Assembly (NCBI GenBank): GCA_014898415.1
Contig: RCTD01000009.1
Coordinates: forward strand, 1,736,001-1,800,000
Length of the DNA stretch: 64,000 nt
Origin: Stromatinia cepivora
Lineage: Eukaryota > Ascomycota > Leotiomycetes > Helotiales > Sclerotiniaceae
Direction of reading: 5' to 3'
Part shown: in pieces, positions 1-9,872 of the stretch
Position numbering within the stretch: the stretch's first letter is position 1
How the letters are laid out: the number at the start of each line of letters is the position of its first letter
Notes under the pieces: generated by a model
Told to the model about the DNA's origin: nothing
The model's input: the letters and a program-made list of their open reading frames with translations, nothing else
Databases searched by the model: none
Translations under genes and position numbers: made by a program

Positions 1-257
1 TTTGCGTCGTGATGGCACTTTCTAGTACCTCAATTATACCGGTCTCAACATCCGATGCCGATCACCAATACCAATGCCCCTCCGCGCCCTTCCTTCTCAC
101 TTATCATCAACCCCACTCCAATAAAGGGCGTTTGAAATTCCCAACTATAAAATGATTGGAAATCTTACAAAACTTCGAATAAATATTAATATCTCCTTCA
201 ATCGCAGATATACAATCATCAATCAAACATTATCATCCATACCTCACAACGACGACC

Positions 258-1839
258 ATGACCAAAATTGACCCCTCTTCTTCATCTGAGATCACCCCAC
301 CAGAGAAACAAATCAACCTCCTTCGTGGGTGGCCCAACACGGCACTACTCCCAACACAAGCCATTCAAAATGCAGCAAACAAAGTCCTTACAAATGCAGA
401 TCTTGCTAATCCAGGATTGTTATACGGACCGGATCCAGGACCAGCGAGTTTGAGAGAGAGCATCGCTACATGGCTTCGGGAATTTTACTCTGAATATTAT
501 CCTTCCTCCAGCTCCATCATCAGTGTCGAGAAAGAAAACGTCCCATTGAATCGAGATAATCAAGGCAAAGACATTTCGTCAGAAGCAGATAGGATATGTA
601 TTACAGGAGGAGCATCACAGAATCTAGCGTGTATATTGCAGACGTATACGGATGCGATGGTTACGAAAGTGTGGATGGTTACGCCAGGGTATTTTTTGGC
701 GGGGAGGATTTTTGATGATAACGGGTTGAGGGTTAAGGCTGTTGGGGAGGGGGGTGAGGGTGTGGAGCTGGAGGAATTGGAGAGGATGATGGAGGAGGCT
801 GGGAAGGAGGATATGGGGTTGAAGGTGTGTTTGTGGTGTTGCACGTGATATTCAACGTCAAAATTTATTGCATGGGCGTTGAAAGTTACGATAGGATGAG
901 AGATATAAGGCTAACGATTCTGAATAGCCTATTAAAGATTCGAAATCCAGACCTTGGGGGAAGATCTATAAAAATATCATCTACTGCGTCCCTACCTTCT
1001 CGAATCCATCTGGAAAAACCATGTCTCTATCATGTCGCATCTCCCTCGTCAAATTAGCTCGCAAATACGATGCTTTAATCATTACAGACGATGTCTACGA
1101 TTTTCTCCAATGGTCTACCGCTTCATCTTCCTCGAATGGTCCTCTTAAAAAAGCTTTCTTGCCACGACTCGTAGATATTGACCGTGCACTCGAACCAATC
1201 CCAGATTCAGAGAGTTTTGGAAATGCAGTTAGTAATGGATCATTTAGTAAAATAGCCGGTCCAGGAGTGCGAACAGGATGGGCTGAAGCGACCCCTCAAT
1301 TCGCGTTGGGACTAAGTTTGGTGGGTAGTTCGAGGAGTGGTGGGTGTGCGAGTCAATTGACTGCTACCATTATTGATCAGATTTTGAGATCTGGTGATCT
1401 TACGAGACACATTGAGGATGTGCTTCAACCTGCTTATAGGAATAGATATGAAAGGGTGATGGAAGCGATTAAGAGGGAGTTGGGACCGCTGGGAGTTACA
1501 GTTGAAAATACCAGCACAAAATTTAAGGAGATTAAATTATTTGGAGGATATTTCATCTGGCTGAATCTTCCAGAGGGTATTGATGGAGAATTAATAGCAC
1601 AAATGGCATTGGAGGAGGAAAATCTCGTCGTGGCTAAAGGTAGTATTTTTGAGGTCCAAGGTGATGAGAGTGTGAAATTGCCGAGGGGATTGAGACTTTG
1701 TTTCTCGTGGGAGGAACCGAATGATTTGGAGGAAGGAGTTGTGAGGTTGGGTAGGGTTGTTAAGAAGGTTTTGGATGGAGATGCGAGGGCTGGTGGGGAT
1801 GGGCAGGGAAATAAAGAATCGCTTGCGGAGTTTAAGTAG
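258..1839 (+). CDS. PLP-dependent class I/II aminotransferase (two exons)
   Basis: Exons 258-824 and 928-1839 give a 492-residue protein. The intron 825-927 is phase 0, starts GTGTGT, has a CTAAC branch site near 911 and ends in AATAG. Removing it joins two stretches of one fold-type I aminotransferase: an N-terminal substrate-binding region, then YCVPTFSNPSGKT, the aspartate segment ITDDVYDFL that contacts the pyridine nitrogen of PLP, and SFSKIAGPGVRTGW with the Schiff-base lysine at about residue 297. A C-terminal small domain ends with the expected arginine segment (LRLCFSWEE). The layout resembles the fungal 2-aminoadipate/valine-pyruvate-type aminotransferases (yeast YER152C-like); the substrate cannot be read from sequence. 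No signal peptide is visible, so it is probably cytosolic. The ATG at 258 follows a short leader and is the only sensible start. Confidence 0.93.
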
Positions 1840-2403
1840 TTGTGCAGAAGCTCAAATGAAACGGTTTTGGATAATATCCGACTTCTCAGGAAGCTTGGGG
1901 GGCTGGCGGTAGGCGAGCAATCAGATCACCGTTGTCCGCACTTCAATATCCTTGGGGTACTCGAGATTCCCAAAGTAAATCTGGCTAGGAAACAAACTCC
2001 AGAGTACCCTAGCATACGGTACAATGCACATTGATTTCACAAAAGAGAGCAATGACATGGGCATCCTCAAAGCATACTTGTATATGACGACACGAATCTT
2101 GCTTTACGAAAGTCCCAAAGTTATCATGCTTTTCCTTTTTAAAATCGCAAGTGCGGATTTCAAAAGCTTTTTTAAAGGTTGAATAGGTAATGATATCGTA
2201 TAAAGGAGATGGTTCTTCCCCGGATTCCAGAAGACAAAGTTTGCGTGTACTAGGGGGCATGATGTGCTTGTGGGGTGATGTGGAGGTTCTTCATGCTCTC
2301 TAATGAGGCAAATTGAACTCGAGACATGTTGTGCAACATTCGTTGAATATTTTTGCAGGAAGGCTGAGTGTTTCCAATAATTTCCGCAGGGAGGTGTTTC
2401 TCG
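1840..2403. other. Intergenic flank of the hAT insertion
   Basis: No convincing gene. Short open frames on both strands have no recognisable domain. The segment is normal in base composition and ends at the 8-bp target duplication of the hAT element. Confidence 0.5.
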
Positions 2404-2422
2404 GCTAAATCTAGGCTGCGCA
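2404..2422 (+). repeat. Left target-site duplication and TIR of the hAT
   Basis: GCTAAATC (2404-2411) is the target copy, followed by the TIR TAGGCTGCGCA. Confidence 0.92.
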
Positions 2423-2429
2423 AAAATTA

Positions 2430-2680
2430 TCTGTACCCATGGGTAATCCGCGGATAATCCGCTTTGTGGGTTACTCATTAAAGGTTCTATCCGTTCTGTT
2501 TTGTATGGATAATCCATGGATTATTTGTAGATAATTTATTTATCTATGGGTAGATGGATAATTTGCAGATATATAGATTATTTGTAGATTATCTGTAAAT
2601 AATCTATATATCCATAGATTATTTGTAGATTATCTGTAAATAATCTATATATCCATAGATTATTTGTAGATTATCTGTAA
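2430..2680. repeat. Left subterminal repeats of the hAT
   Basis: Many short copies of GGATAATC / GATTATC / GTAGATTATCTG in both orientations, including a duplicated block around 2580-2675. The mirror block lies near the other end (9655-9850). Subterminal arrays of this kind are typical transposase-binding regions of hAT elements; the binding role is inferred. Confidence 0.7.
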
Positions 2681-2810
2681 TTCTTTTATGATATTTTATA
2701 ATTAGTATAAAGATTAGTATAAAATTATAATATTCATATAATATATCAATTATTTATATGTGATATTTATATTTATTTTGATAAGTTTTGATTATTCTTT
2801 ATTCTTTTCT

Positions 2811-5780
2811 TTAACTATTTCTAAAGTTTCTATGTTGGCTTTGTTGTATTCTTTCGTATAATCGAATAAAGGGTGGTAATTGATACTCTTCATCTTTTAT
2901 AACCTTTATATTATCATTAATTTGAGGGAGAGGAGGGGTTTCGTAGATAATCGATGCTTTTCTCAATTGCGATGTAGTAGTAAATTGTGAGTATGATTCA
3001 GAATCACAATGATGAGGTGATGATTGAGATGATAATTGAGATCGACAATGAGGTGGTGCTGGTAGTGATGAGCTAGCTGGAATTGGAGATCGCTTTCTTT
3101 TATTCCGATCTTTATTCTATTGGATTCTATTAGATCGTTTTGGTGGGTTAGGCTTTACATCAGAAAGATATTGTAAATCTATATACTTTTCTATAATTCT
3201 TTTTCGACTTTCTTATTCCTTTTGAATCTTTTGATCAAAAAGCTCATTCGTTATAATAATATAATTGAGCTCTTCAATAATTAAGTCTTCTTTATTCATC
3301 TCATACTTCAAATGATATAAAAGTAATATTAAATCACGAATAGTATTATGATTTAAATATCTTTGTCGAAAGCTATATACATCTTTACTAAGATTGAATA
3401 TTCTTTTAATAGAAATTTCAGTAAGAGGAATACAAAGAATATCTTTTGCTATTTGTGTAAGATTAGGGAATAGATCTTTATTTCTTTTCTAATAAGATAA
3501 AGAGATTTTATAAGAAAACCCTGAAAAGATCTTATTAACAAATAGAAATCGATTAATATAAAGATTAATATAATCAATGTATATTTGCAAAGAGATAACG
3601 ATTCATTTCCAAATCAATCTGTCGATCTTCTGTTCCTGTAGAGGGTAAGGGGCCGAAAAATATAGCAAATCCATTATTATTATTAGGAATAGTTATTATT
3701 GTCGAAATAGTTGATGCTTTGTAGTTTTTATTGAAGAAATCAATAAAACTGTTGGATTTTGGATCATACCGTATATCTAAGCATGGGACTATACTATAAT
3801 GGGATTAGCCTGCACGTGATTCTACCGAATCACACAACCTGTATAATAGCTTCTAGCCAGATAACCTTAGAATAATAAGGCTTTTCCACCCACTCAATAT
3901 GACTTGTTAACAAAAACATTGTTTATACTTTATTCTCCAATCAATTGTATCAAATCTAATCCAAGAGTACTTTTTTTGAAATAAAAATAACTTGAATATA
4001 GGGTTTAATATTGTAGCAAATACTAAAATACTATTTTGTTTTTCGAAGATTTGTTTATAATATTTTGTTAACTTTTTGATTGCAATTTGAATACCAGTTC
4101 GAAACAATTGAATCCAATTATAATTTAAAGTTTATAAATGTCGATCGCATTCTTCAAATCTTTCAAAGAGTTCTTTATAGATTCGAAATACATACATAAT
4201 AATAGAATCCTTGATTTCATTAATATTATCAATGAAATAATGGAATAGTGAAGTAATATCCACAATATATTCGTATTATATCTATTTACTATAATTCAAA
4301 CTGAATATCATTATATTATAGATTGCAATAATATATCGATCATATATGTATCGTAAATGCAATAATCGAATAAACATTAAATAGGTAGAATTCCATCGAA
4401 TTGCAATATCTTGAATTAAATGTAAAGGTTTCTTTCCAGATTCTAATTGAAAAAAATTAAATTTTTCGCGATGAATTGAACTTGTATTGATTTTAATAGT
4501 AGCCTATTATATCTATTGTATAATTAATATAAAGATTAGTATAAAATAGATATACATACTTTAGCTAAAGTATATTGAATATTATGCCCAGCAGTTGCAA
4601 GATCAATTTTCTTTTGTTGCTTTTTCCAATTGTATTGAAGCTCATTATTAGTGGGGTTAATACGAATCATAGAGAGTAAACTCTTTAAAACTAATTGAAT
4701 AGAATATAATAAACAAGGGATTTGTATTATCTTATCATTAGAAATCAAATCGGTGAATACCGAAGTTTTGAGAATGTTGTTTATTCTTGCAAGTAGGATT
4801 GTATTATTCGAAGTATTATTTATAGTTATTGTATTAACTCTTTCAAGAATATTGAACTTTTGTAAAACATTTAGAAGGATATCTCCAAAATATCGACCAG
4901 TATGAGATTCATAAATAAATTCAAAACCAATAAGAATACATTCCATATTCCAATCTTGATCAATAAAGTAACAATTGATACCTATAAATGAATCTCTCAT
5001 TGGATTTGATCAGCAATCTAAAATAATTGTACATTTTGAACGATTAGGGAGATAAACTAAAATAGTAAACTCAAAAAAAAGAACATATTCATTGAAGCGA
5101 TTTCGAAGTGTTGTTGCCGAAGGTAATAGAAAAAGTGGATTTTGTATCAAATATAAAGCTCTCCATTAAGGGTCTTCTACAATTCGAAAAGAAGTTTTTA
5201 AAGAAATAATAGTAGAAAGTACTTGATCATCAAATTCTTCTTTTGTTAAAACTTTCGATGAACATTATTAAATGAATTAATATTTATACTAATCTTTATA
5301 CTAATCAGAATAATTTACTTCGAATGATAAAGAGCTTTATACAGAACCTACAACCCTTTTATATATCTTAGACTTTAGAGAATTGGTCAAAGATGTAGTT
5401 CCTGTATTCTTACCTCGAATATTAAGGTAAATAAGTACATTCTCACAGATTCGACAGATTATACCAGATTCTCTATTTGAAATTCTAGCCCCTTACTGAA
5501 AAGACTTCCATATTCGCGTTTTTTTATCCCCTTTCCAATTAATCATTTTATAAAGGTTGATATCATTTGAAATTCTCGATTTATACCACAATGATTATCG
5601 CTATCATTATAAAAACGGTTGTTTGATATCCAATTTGAAAAGAAAATAAGCTTGATTAAAACCTATAATTGAAAAAAGCGAAGTAAAATCTTCTATTGAA
5701 TTATTCTCCTCAATAGAAAAATCACTTCGAAGATCAATACTACAAAAATCGCTAATTAACCCTGAATTTGAAGCAGCCAT
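2811..5780 (-). pseudogene. hAT transposase relic
   Basis: Read on the minus strand from ATG at 5780 to a stop at 2811-2813, with many RIP stops. In order: a BED-type zinc-finger remnant (C-x2-C and TTSL at about 5400-5480); the RNase-H-like core with GINCYFIDQDWNMECI, ESHTG, ITINNTSNN and IPCLLYSIQLVLKSLL (4536-5000); IRWNSTYLMF (about 4380-4420); ATILNPIFKL (about 3990-4020); and the C-terminal dimerisation segment LFPNLTQIAKDILCIPL followed by ISIKRIFNLSKDV (3380-3470). These blocks are diagnostic of hAT transposases and occur in the right order. A 56-nt intron at 4504-4559 has intact GTATGT and ATAG ends, and removing it moves between the two coding frames. The copy cannot make a working enzyme. 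Confidence 0.9.
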
Positions 5781-5886
5781 TTTAAATAAAGAATAATAAA
5801 AATATATATTACTGTAGCTTTATTTATCGATATAATAAAAATTGATATTATTGATATTAATATTGATATTAATATTAACAAACTAT

Positions 5887-6168
5887 TTATACATTAAATT
5901 TGAAGAATAGCTTTGTACTAATCATCAAACGAAACTCTTTACATACAAAATTAACATATTGATAATCTTGAGGAATAGAATCTTCAAAATGCATCAATAG
6001 AAGCAATATACCTTTATATAATTCCTTATCTTTCTCTGATGAATCATAAAATCCATATTTTTCAAGATTGTAGTTCTCTACATACCATTTATTAGGACCT
6101 AATAACTGTACCCAATCTGGATCCCCTCTTTACACCCAGTATTGAGAGTCATACAGAGATTTCGCCAT
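5887..6168 (-). pseudogene. Accessory ORF A of the hAT (unknown)
   Basis: A 93-residue frame starts at ATG 6168 and is broken by one in-frame TAA (pre-RIP CAA) at about codon 13, then clean to the stop at 5887. It is acidic and rich in aromatic residues (QYWV, DPDWVQLLGPNKWYVENY, FEDSIPQDYQYVNFV). I do not recognise the family. It lies just upstream of the transposase on the same strand. It could be an independent small protein or the last exon of the upstream relic at 6380-7015. Confidence 0.5.
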
Positions 6169-6379
6169 AGTATCAATTCATAAAAGGTAAAGAATTTATA
6201 AGATAAAATGATCTCATAATATTTACTATACAATAATTAATGATTAATATAAAGATTAATATAAAAGAAGATTAATTTATCTAATCTTATAATCGATATA
6301 AGGCTCTAAAGAGATTAAGTAATCAATCCTTTTCAGATTTAATTTATTATACTTTCTCTGAAAACTTTTCATTATCCGT

Positions 6380-7015
6380 TTCCAAGCTTTTTGCTAAAAA
6401 CGAAACTCAAGATTTCAATACTTCTAAATAGTAAATTAGTAGTAAAAAAATAAAAATCATAAGAATCAATATATTTTAATATTATAAACAAAAAGTTCTT
6501 ACTTTTGCTTTTCTTTATCTCCTTCAAAATCAATAAACCTTTCTTTATTATACTTATCATCATCTCTCTATATTTGCTTTTGAAGAACTTTGTCGTCTTC
6601 TTTACAATCTTCAAAATTATCATTACTATTATAAACTTACGCAAATTGACCTCCCTCATCTTTATAATCTAATCTTTATGTAATAATTGATGCATAAATA
6701 TCTATCACCTTCCTAATAAAATCAAAATTAGTATCAATAAAGAAAGAGTAAACTCATTCTAATTCACCACTTATAGATCACTTCATTTTTGATCCGTTCT
6801 TTTATATTAATTCGCTCGAGCTTACTCGCTTGGATCCATTCACTTGATCGACGAATAATATTCAATCGATAAATAATTGCTATTTGATCGCTCGCTTTAG
6901 CTTTTTCGATTTGAATCTCAAATTCATTTCGATTATTTAATCGATTTCGAGTTTTAGTGGTGTAAGGATTATTAGATAATTCAATAGAAGCTTTACGCTT
7001 GGAAAGTATATTGAA
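6380..7015 (-). pseudogene. Accessory ORF B of the hAT (unknown)
   Basis: Minus-strand coding-like relic. A clean stretch of roughly 85 codons at about 7010-6765 is strongly charged (KASIELSNNPYTTKTRNRL, then EFEIQIEKAKASDQI and WIQASKLERINIKERI). After several stops comes an acidic lysine/aspartate-rich stretch at about 6480-6660. No known domain is recognised. Upstream of ORF A on the same strand, so it may be part of a multi-exon second gene of the transposon. Boundaries are approximate. Confidence 0.4.
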
Positions 7016-7183
7016 TTATTAATATAAAGATTAGTATAAAGATTGAATTTAATGATAAGGGTTTAAAAGACTTGAAATAAATTAAAGTTTTTGAAAATAG
7101 GAAAACATTAAATACATATTCGTTTATTTCTAGGGTAAGGGTTCAATCCCCGCTTAAATATTGCTTTTTTTAATCTTTGATTC

Positions 7184-7333
7184 TGTCACGAGATACACGT
7201 GATCGCGTCCGATCGGGCTAGTACAGTACTAAGCTCCGAGCCGATCATATATATAGCTTCATAGCACACTCTCTTTAGCTCTATAGCTTTTAATTCTAAA
7301 ATTGATCTCTAAACACTCATTGGATTCATCACA
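7184..7333 (+). repeat. 5' LTR of the gag-only element
   Basis: 150 bp, TG...CA ends, paired with 8710-8859. Preceded by GATTC. Confidence 0.88.
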
Positions 7334-7548
7334 TTATTAAAAGCTCTTTCAGATAAGAAATGAAATAACATCTATATATACTCATACACACTCCGCTTAC
7401 TCCTGTCTAAGCACATCACTCATACTCTCTCGCTTGCACATAGATCTTCTTGATATTATTCGAAAATATTATCTTTTTTCTTACCCTTAATTTCTAAACT
7501 ATAAATTACGATTCGATAAACCTCGCAATTGCAGAACTTCATAACGAA

Positions 7549-8372
7549 ATGACTCATCAGCAAAATGAAATCTCGTTCCTACACTCCCTGATTCTCAAAC
7601 ACACTCCTACTGCTCATACTTCTTCTCATCCAAAACCCTCTCTTCCTGATCCTGAAAAGTTCAATAGTAGCTCTCAAAAATTCGATACCTAGCTTCCTTC
7701 GATTCGAACGAAACTACAAATAGACAACACTACAATCGGCAACTCTACAGCTCAATTTTACTATATTTATCTCAATTTCGAATCTCATATACAAACTATA
7801 ATACTACTTCAGCTTTCTTCTCTTAATCAAAACATTCCCTTAGATCATACAACGATCCTGGATCAACTCATACACGTTTACAACAATCCGAATAAAGTTC
7901 AAGAAACCGAAAACAAGCTATTCACTCTCAAACAAGGAACCAATTCTTTACATACCTATATTACAAAATTCGAAAGGACCCTTTACAAAACCAAAAATCA
8001 GAATTAGCCCGATTCGAATAAAATCTCAACCTTTCGTAATAAACTCAATATTATTTTTAGAAATCGTCTTTCTCAACAACTTTCTCTTCTCTATTTCTAT
8101 CCCGATTTTGTTTAGGTTATACAACAACTAGCTGTTCGTATAGCAAATAGATTCTTTGCATTATTCTACTCTAGTAAACTTAGAGTCCCATATATATTGC
8201 AGAATCTATTCCACTTTCGGAATTATGATCTAATGGATATTAGCAACCTTAATATTATTAATACCTTTAACTCTTTTGATACCCAATCGGACAAGCTTGA
8301 TCGTATCTTGATTCTACCCTGTATACAAATATTCGAGTTTTTCTCTTCTAAAAGAACTTTCTTGTGTAAATA
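7549..8372 (+). pseudogene. Gag-like protein relic of the nested element
   Basis: Starts at ATG 7549. The frame contains PDPEKFNSSSQKFDT, IRTKLQIDNTTIGNSTAQF, ILDQLIHVYNNPNKVQETE, KLFTLKQGTNSLHTYITKFE and RLSQQLSLLYFYPDF. This is the helical retrotransposon Gag pattern (short 'L.Q.A.IY.NP' and 'F..Y...F' blocks). Stops such as T*LPSI lie at positions expected to be TGG or CAA before RIP. No CCHC knuckle is visible. It would form virus-like particles if intact, presumably relying on enzymes from another element. Confidence 0.75.
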
Positions 8373-8709
8373 AAATAAATGTATACAATATAGAAGTATT
8401 TCCTATTAAGTATAAATCTATCTGTTAGATCTATATCAAGGAGTCCGAAATCGATAAGAGCCTGTTCCGATTATTACATTGATTATTGAACCCGAAAACA
8501 ACGATGATAAGGATCTAGAAGAGATAATCAATGACTGATATTTTGAAGATCGCTTGGAAGAGGTATATAGTATGATGGATATATATTCATTGGCTGTAAT
8601 ATAATCCATATATCAGATATTTTTATTAAAAGAAGATTAATAATCATTTTGTACTTAAATCATTCATTTTAAATGAATTCGAGGCGAACTCTTCAGAAAG
8701 GAAGGGTAA

Positions 8710-8859
8710 TGTTACGAAATATATATGATCGCATCCGATCGGGTTAGTACAGTACTAAGCTCCAAGCCGATCATATATATAGCTTCGTAGCACACTCTCT
8801 TTAGCTCTATAGCTTTTAATTCTAAGGTTGATCTCTAAACGCTCGTTGGGTTCGTCACA
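8710..8859 (+). repeat. 3' LTR of the gag-only element
   Basis: 150 bp, the same length as the 5' LTR. Every difference I see is a C/T or G/A transition. Followed by GATTC. Confidence 0.88.
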
Positions 8860-8992
8860 GATTCGTTATATCCATATTTCAGCCTATTCTTTTTTCAATA
8901 TTCCTAAGCTATTTACACTATAATCGATATTAGTAAATTGAATTACTCTGATTTATTTTTAAATAACTACTAACTCCTTAACGAAATACAAT

Positions 8993-9498
8993 ATGCCTCC
9001 TTTAAAGCGAGATACTATCCAGACTACTTTGAGTAGTGCAAAAACACAATTACGAACTAAAAAATCATATATTTGTAATACAAACAAAAAGAAATAGAGA
9101 TTTAAATCTGATAGTAAATTAAATGATTAGTATAATGATTAATATAAGACTCTAAAACGTGTATAGCTATTGCACTTCGAGAAATTCGTTAGTATCAAAA
9201 ATCGATAGAACTTTTTATACCGAAATTACTATTCCATCGATTAGTAAAAGAAATCATACATGATCACAACTTCTTTCGAATTCAGAGCTCAATTTTAGAG
9301 GCTTTATAAGAGGCTACAAAGTCTATTATAGTAATTGAGTTTGAAAGTAGGCTTTTATACTTATTTATTGATAGAAAGCTAATAATTATTAATGATAAAC
9401 TTGTATGCTATCTATACAAAACGAGTAACTATTCAAACGAAGGATATGGTACTTATATGTTGCTTACAGAAAATGATGATAAGTTATTTTTACGTTGA
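8993..9498 (+). pseudogene. Histone H3-like protein encoded by the hAT element
   Basis: Starts at ATG 8993 (MPPLKRDTIQTTLSSAKTQL) and ends at TGA 9496. After a basic N-terminal part, the frame at 9157-9495 reads ALREIR-stop-YQKSIELFIPKL, then FHRLVKEIIHD, FRIQSSILEAL and VIEFESRLLYLFIDRKLIII. This follows the H3 histone fold in order: alpha-N ([20 protein letters not shown]), alpha-1 (FQRLVREI), alpha-2 (FQSSAIGALQEA...LFED) and the I..KRVTI strand before alpha-3. Two stops fall at expected CAG/CAA or CGG codons. The N tail lacks canonical H3 tail sequence, and there is a 25-residue C-terminal extension (YGTYMLLTENDDKLFLR end). A 23-bp repeat at 9125-9147 breaks the frame; without it the two halves are in phase. 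It could derive from H3, CENP-A or a transposon-specific H3 relative. Confidence 0.78.
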
Positions 9499-9654
9499 AG
9501 GGGAGTTGTAATCTATATTCAGATATGTAATAATAAGCAATAAAGATATAATTAACCTTTTGTTCAATTTGTTTTGTATAATCCAATTTAAATAAATAAA
9601 GCGATTAGTATAAAGATTAGTATAATGAAGTACCCCGTACTTATAATCTTATCA

Positions 9655-9850
9655 AATATCTGCGGATTATTTATAGATAATCTGCAGATAATCTATCCAT
9701 GGATAGATGGATAATCTACAGATATATAGGTAATCCGCAGATTATCTGCAGATAACCCATAGGTTACCCATCCAGATTTTGAATTACCTGCCCTGCCCAA
9801 TAGGTACCCACGGATTATCTGTCAAGGCCATTATCCGCCCCGCGGGTACC
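9655..9850. repeat. Right subterminal repeats of the hAT
   Basis: Palindromic units built on GATAATCTGCAGATAATC, plus GGTACCC/GGGTACC motifs that mirror the left end. The GC-richer outermost part (9780-9850) has kept more of the pre-RIP sequence. Confidence 0.7.
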
Positions 9851-9853
9851 CGT

Positions 9854-9872
9854 TGCGCAGCCTAGCTAAATC
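9854..9872 (-). repeat. Right TIR and target-site duplication of the hAT
   Basis: TGCGCAGCCTA (9854-9864) is the inverted TIR, followed by the second GCTAAATC copy (9865-9872). Confidence 0.92.

Larger units (their letters stand above)
7184..8859 (+). mobile_element. Nested gag-only LTR retrotransposon (non-autonomous)
   Basis: Two 150-bp direct repeats (7184-7333 and 8710-8859) begin TGT(C/T)ACG and end TCACA. They are flanked by an exact 5-bp target duplication GATTC (7179-7183 and 8860-8864). A purine-rich tract AGAAAGGAAGGG precedes the right LTR. The interior of about 1.38 kb holds one Gag-like frame and no protease, reverse transcriptase or integrase. This matches the known TR-GAG class of non-autonomous LTR elements. 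The two LTRs differ only by transitions, consistent with RIP. It inserted into the hAT, so it is younger than that insertion. Confidence 0.88.
2701..9625. repeat. Seven dispersed copies of a 22-bp motif inside the hAT
   Basis: The motif ATTAGTATAAAG-ATTAGTATAA (two 12-bp units) lies at 2701-2722, 4523-4544, 6243-6264, 7018-7039, 9126-9147 and 9604-9625, and inverted at 5284-5305. An eighth copy lies outside at 43551-43572. Copies differ by G-to-A changes only, apart from one unit. One copy sits inside the transposase intron, one interrupts the histone-like frame, and two are near the element ends. See findings. Confidence 0.75.
2412..9864 (-). mobile_element. Complete hAT-superfamily DNA transposon with cargo, RIP-decayed
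   Basis: The element is bounded by an 11-bp perfect terminal inverted repeat (TAGGCTGCGCA at 2412-2422 and its complement at 9854-9864). It is flanked by an exact 8-bp direct duplication, GCTAAATC, at 2404-2411 and 9865-9872. An 8-bp target duplication and short TIRs are hallmarks of hAT. Inside are a transposase relic on the minus strand (2811-5780), two further minus-strand ORF relics (5887-6168 and about 6380-7015), a nested LTR element (7184-8859) and a plus-strand histone-H3-like relic (8993-9498). Many in-frame TAA/TAG codons sit where CAA/CAG is expected, as RIP produces. At about 7.45 kb (5.8 kb without the nested element) it is long for hAT because of the cargo. Confidence 0.92.

Noticed and set aside
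2009..2517. Overlapping minus-strand frames at the left hAT border
   Set aside because: They run across the target duplication and TIR, so they cannot be an ancestral gene, and show no domain.
7131..7175. tRNA-like T-arm (GGTTCAATCCCC) followed by a T-run
   Set aside because: No matching acceptor, D or anticodon stems upstream; at best a remnant.
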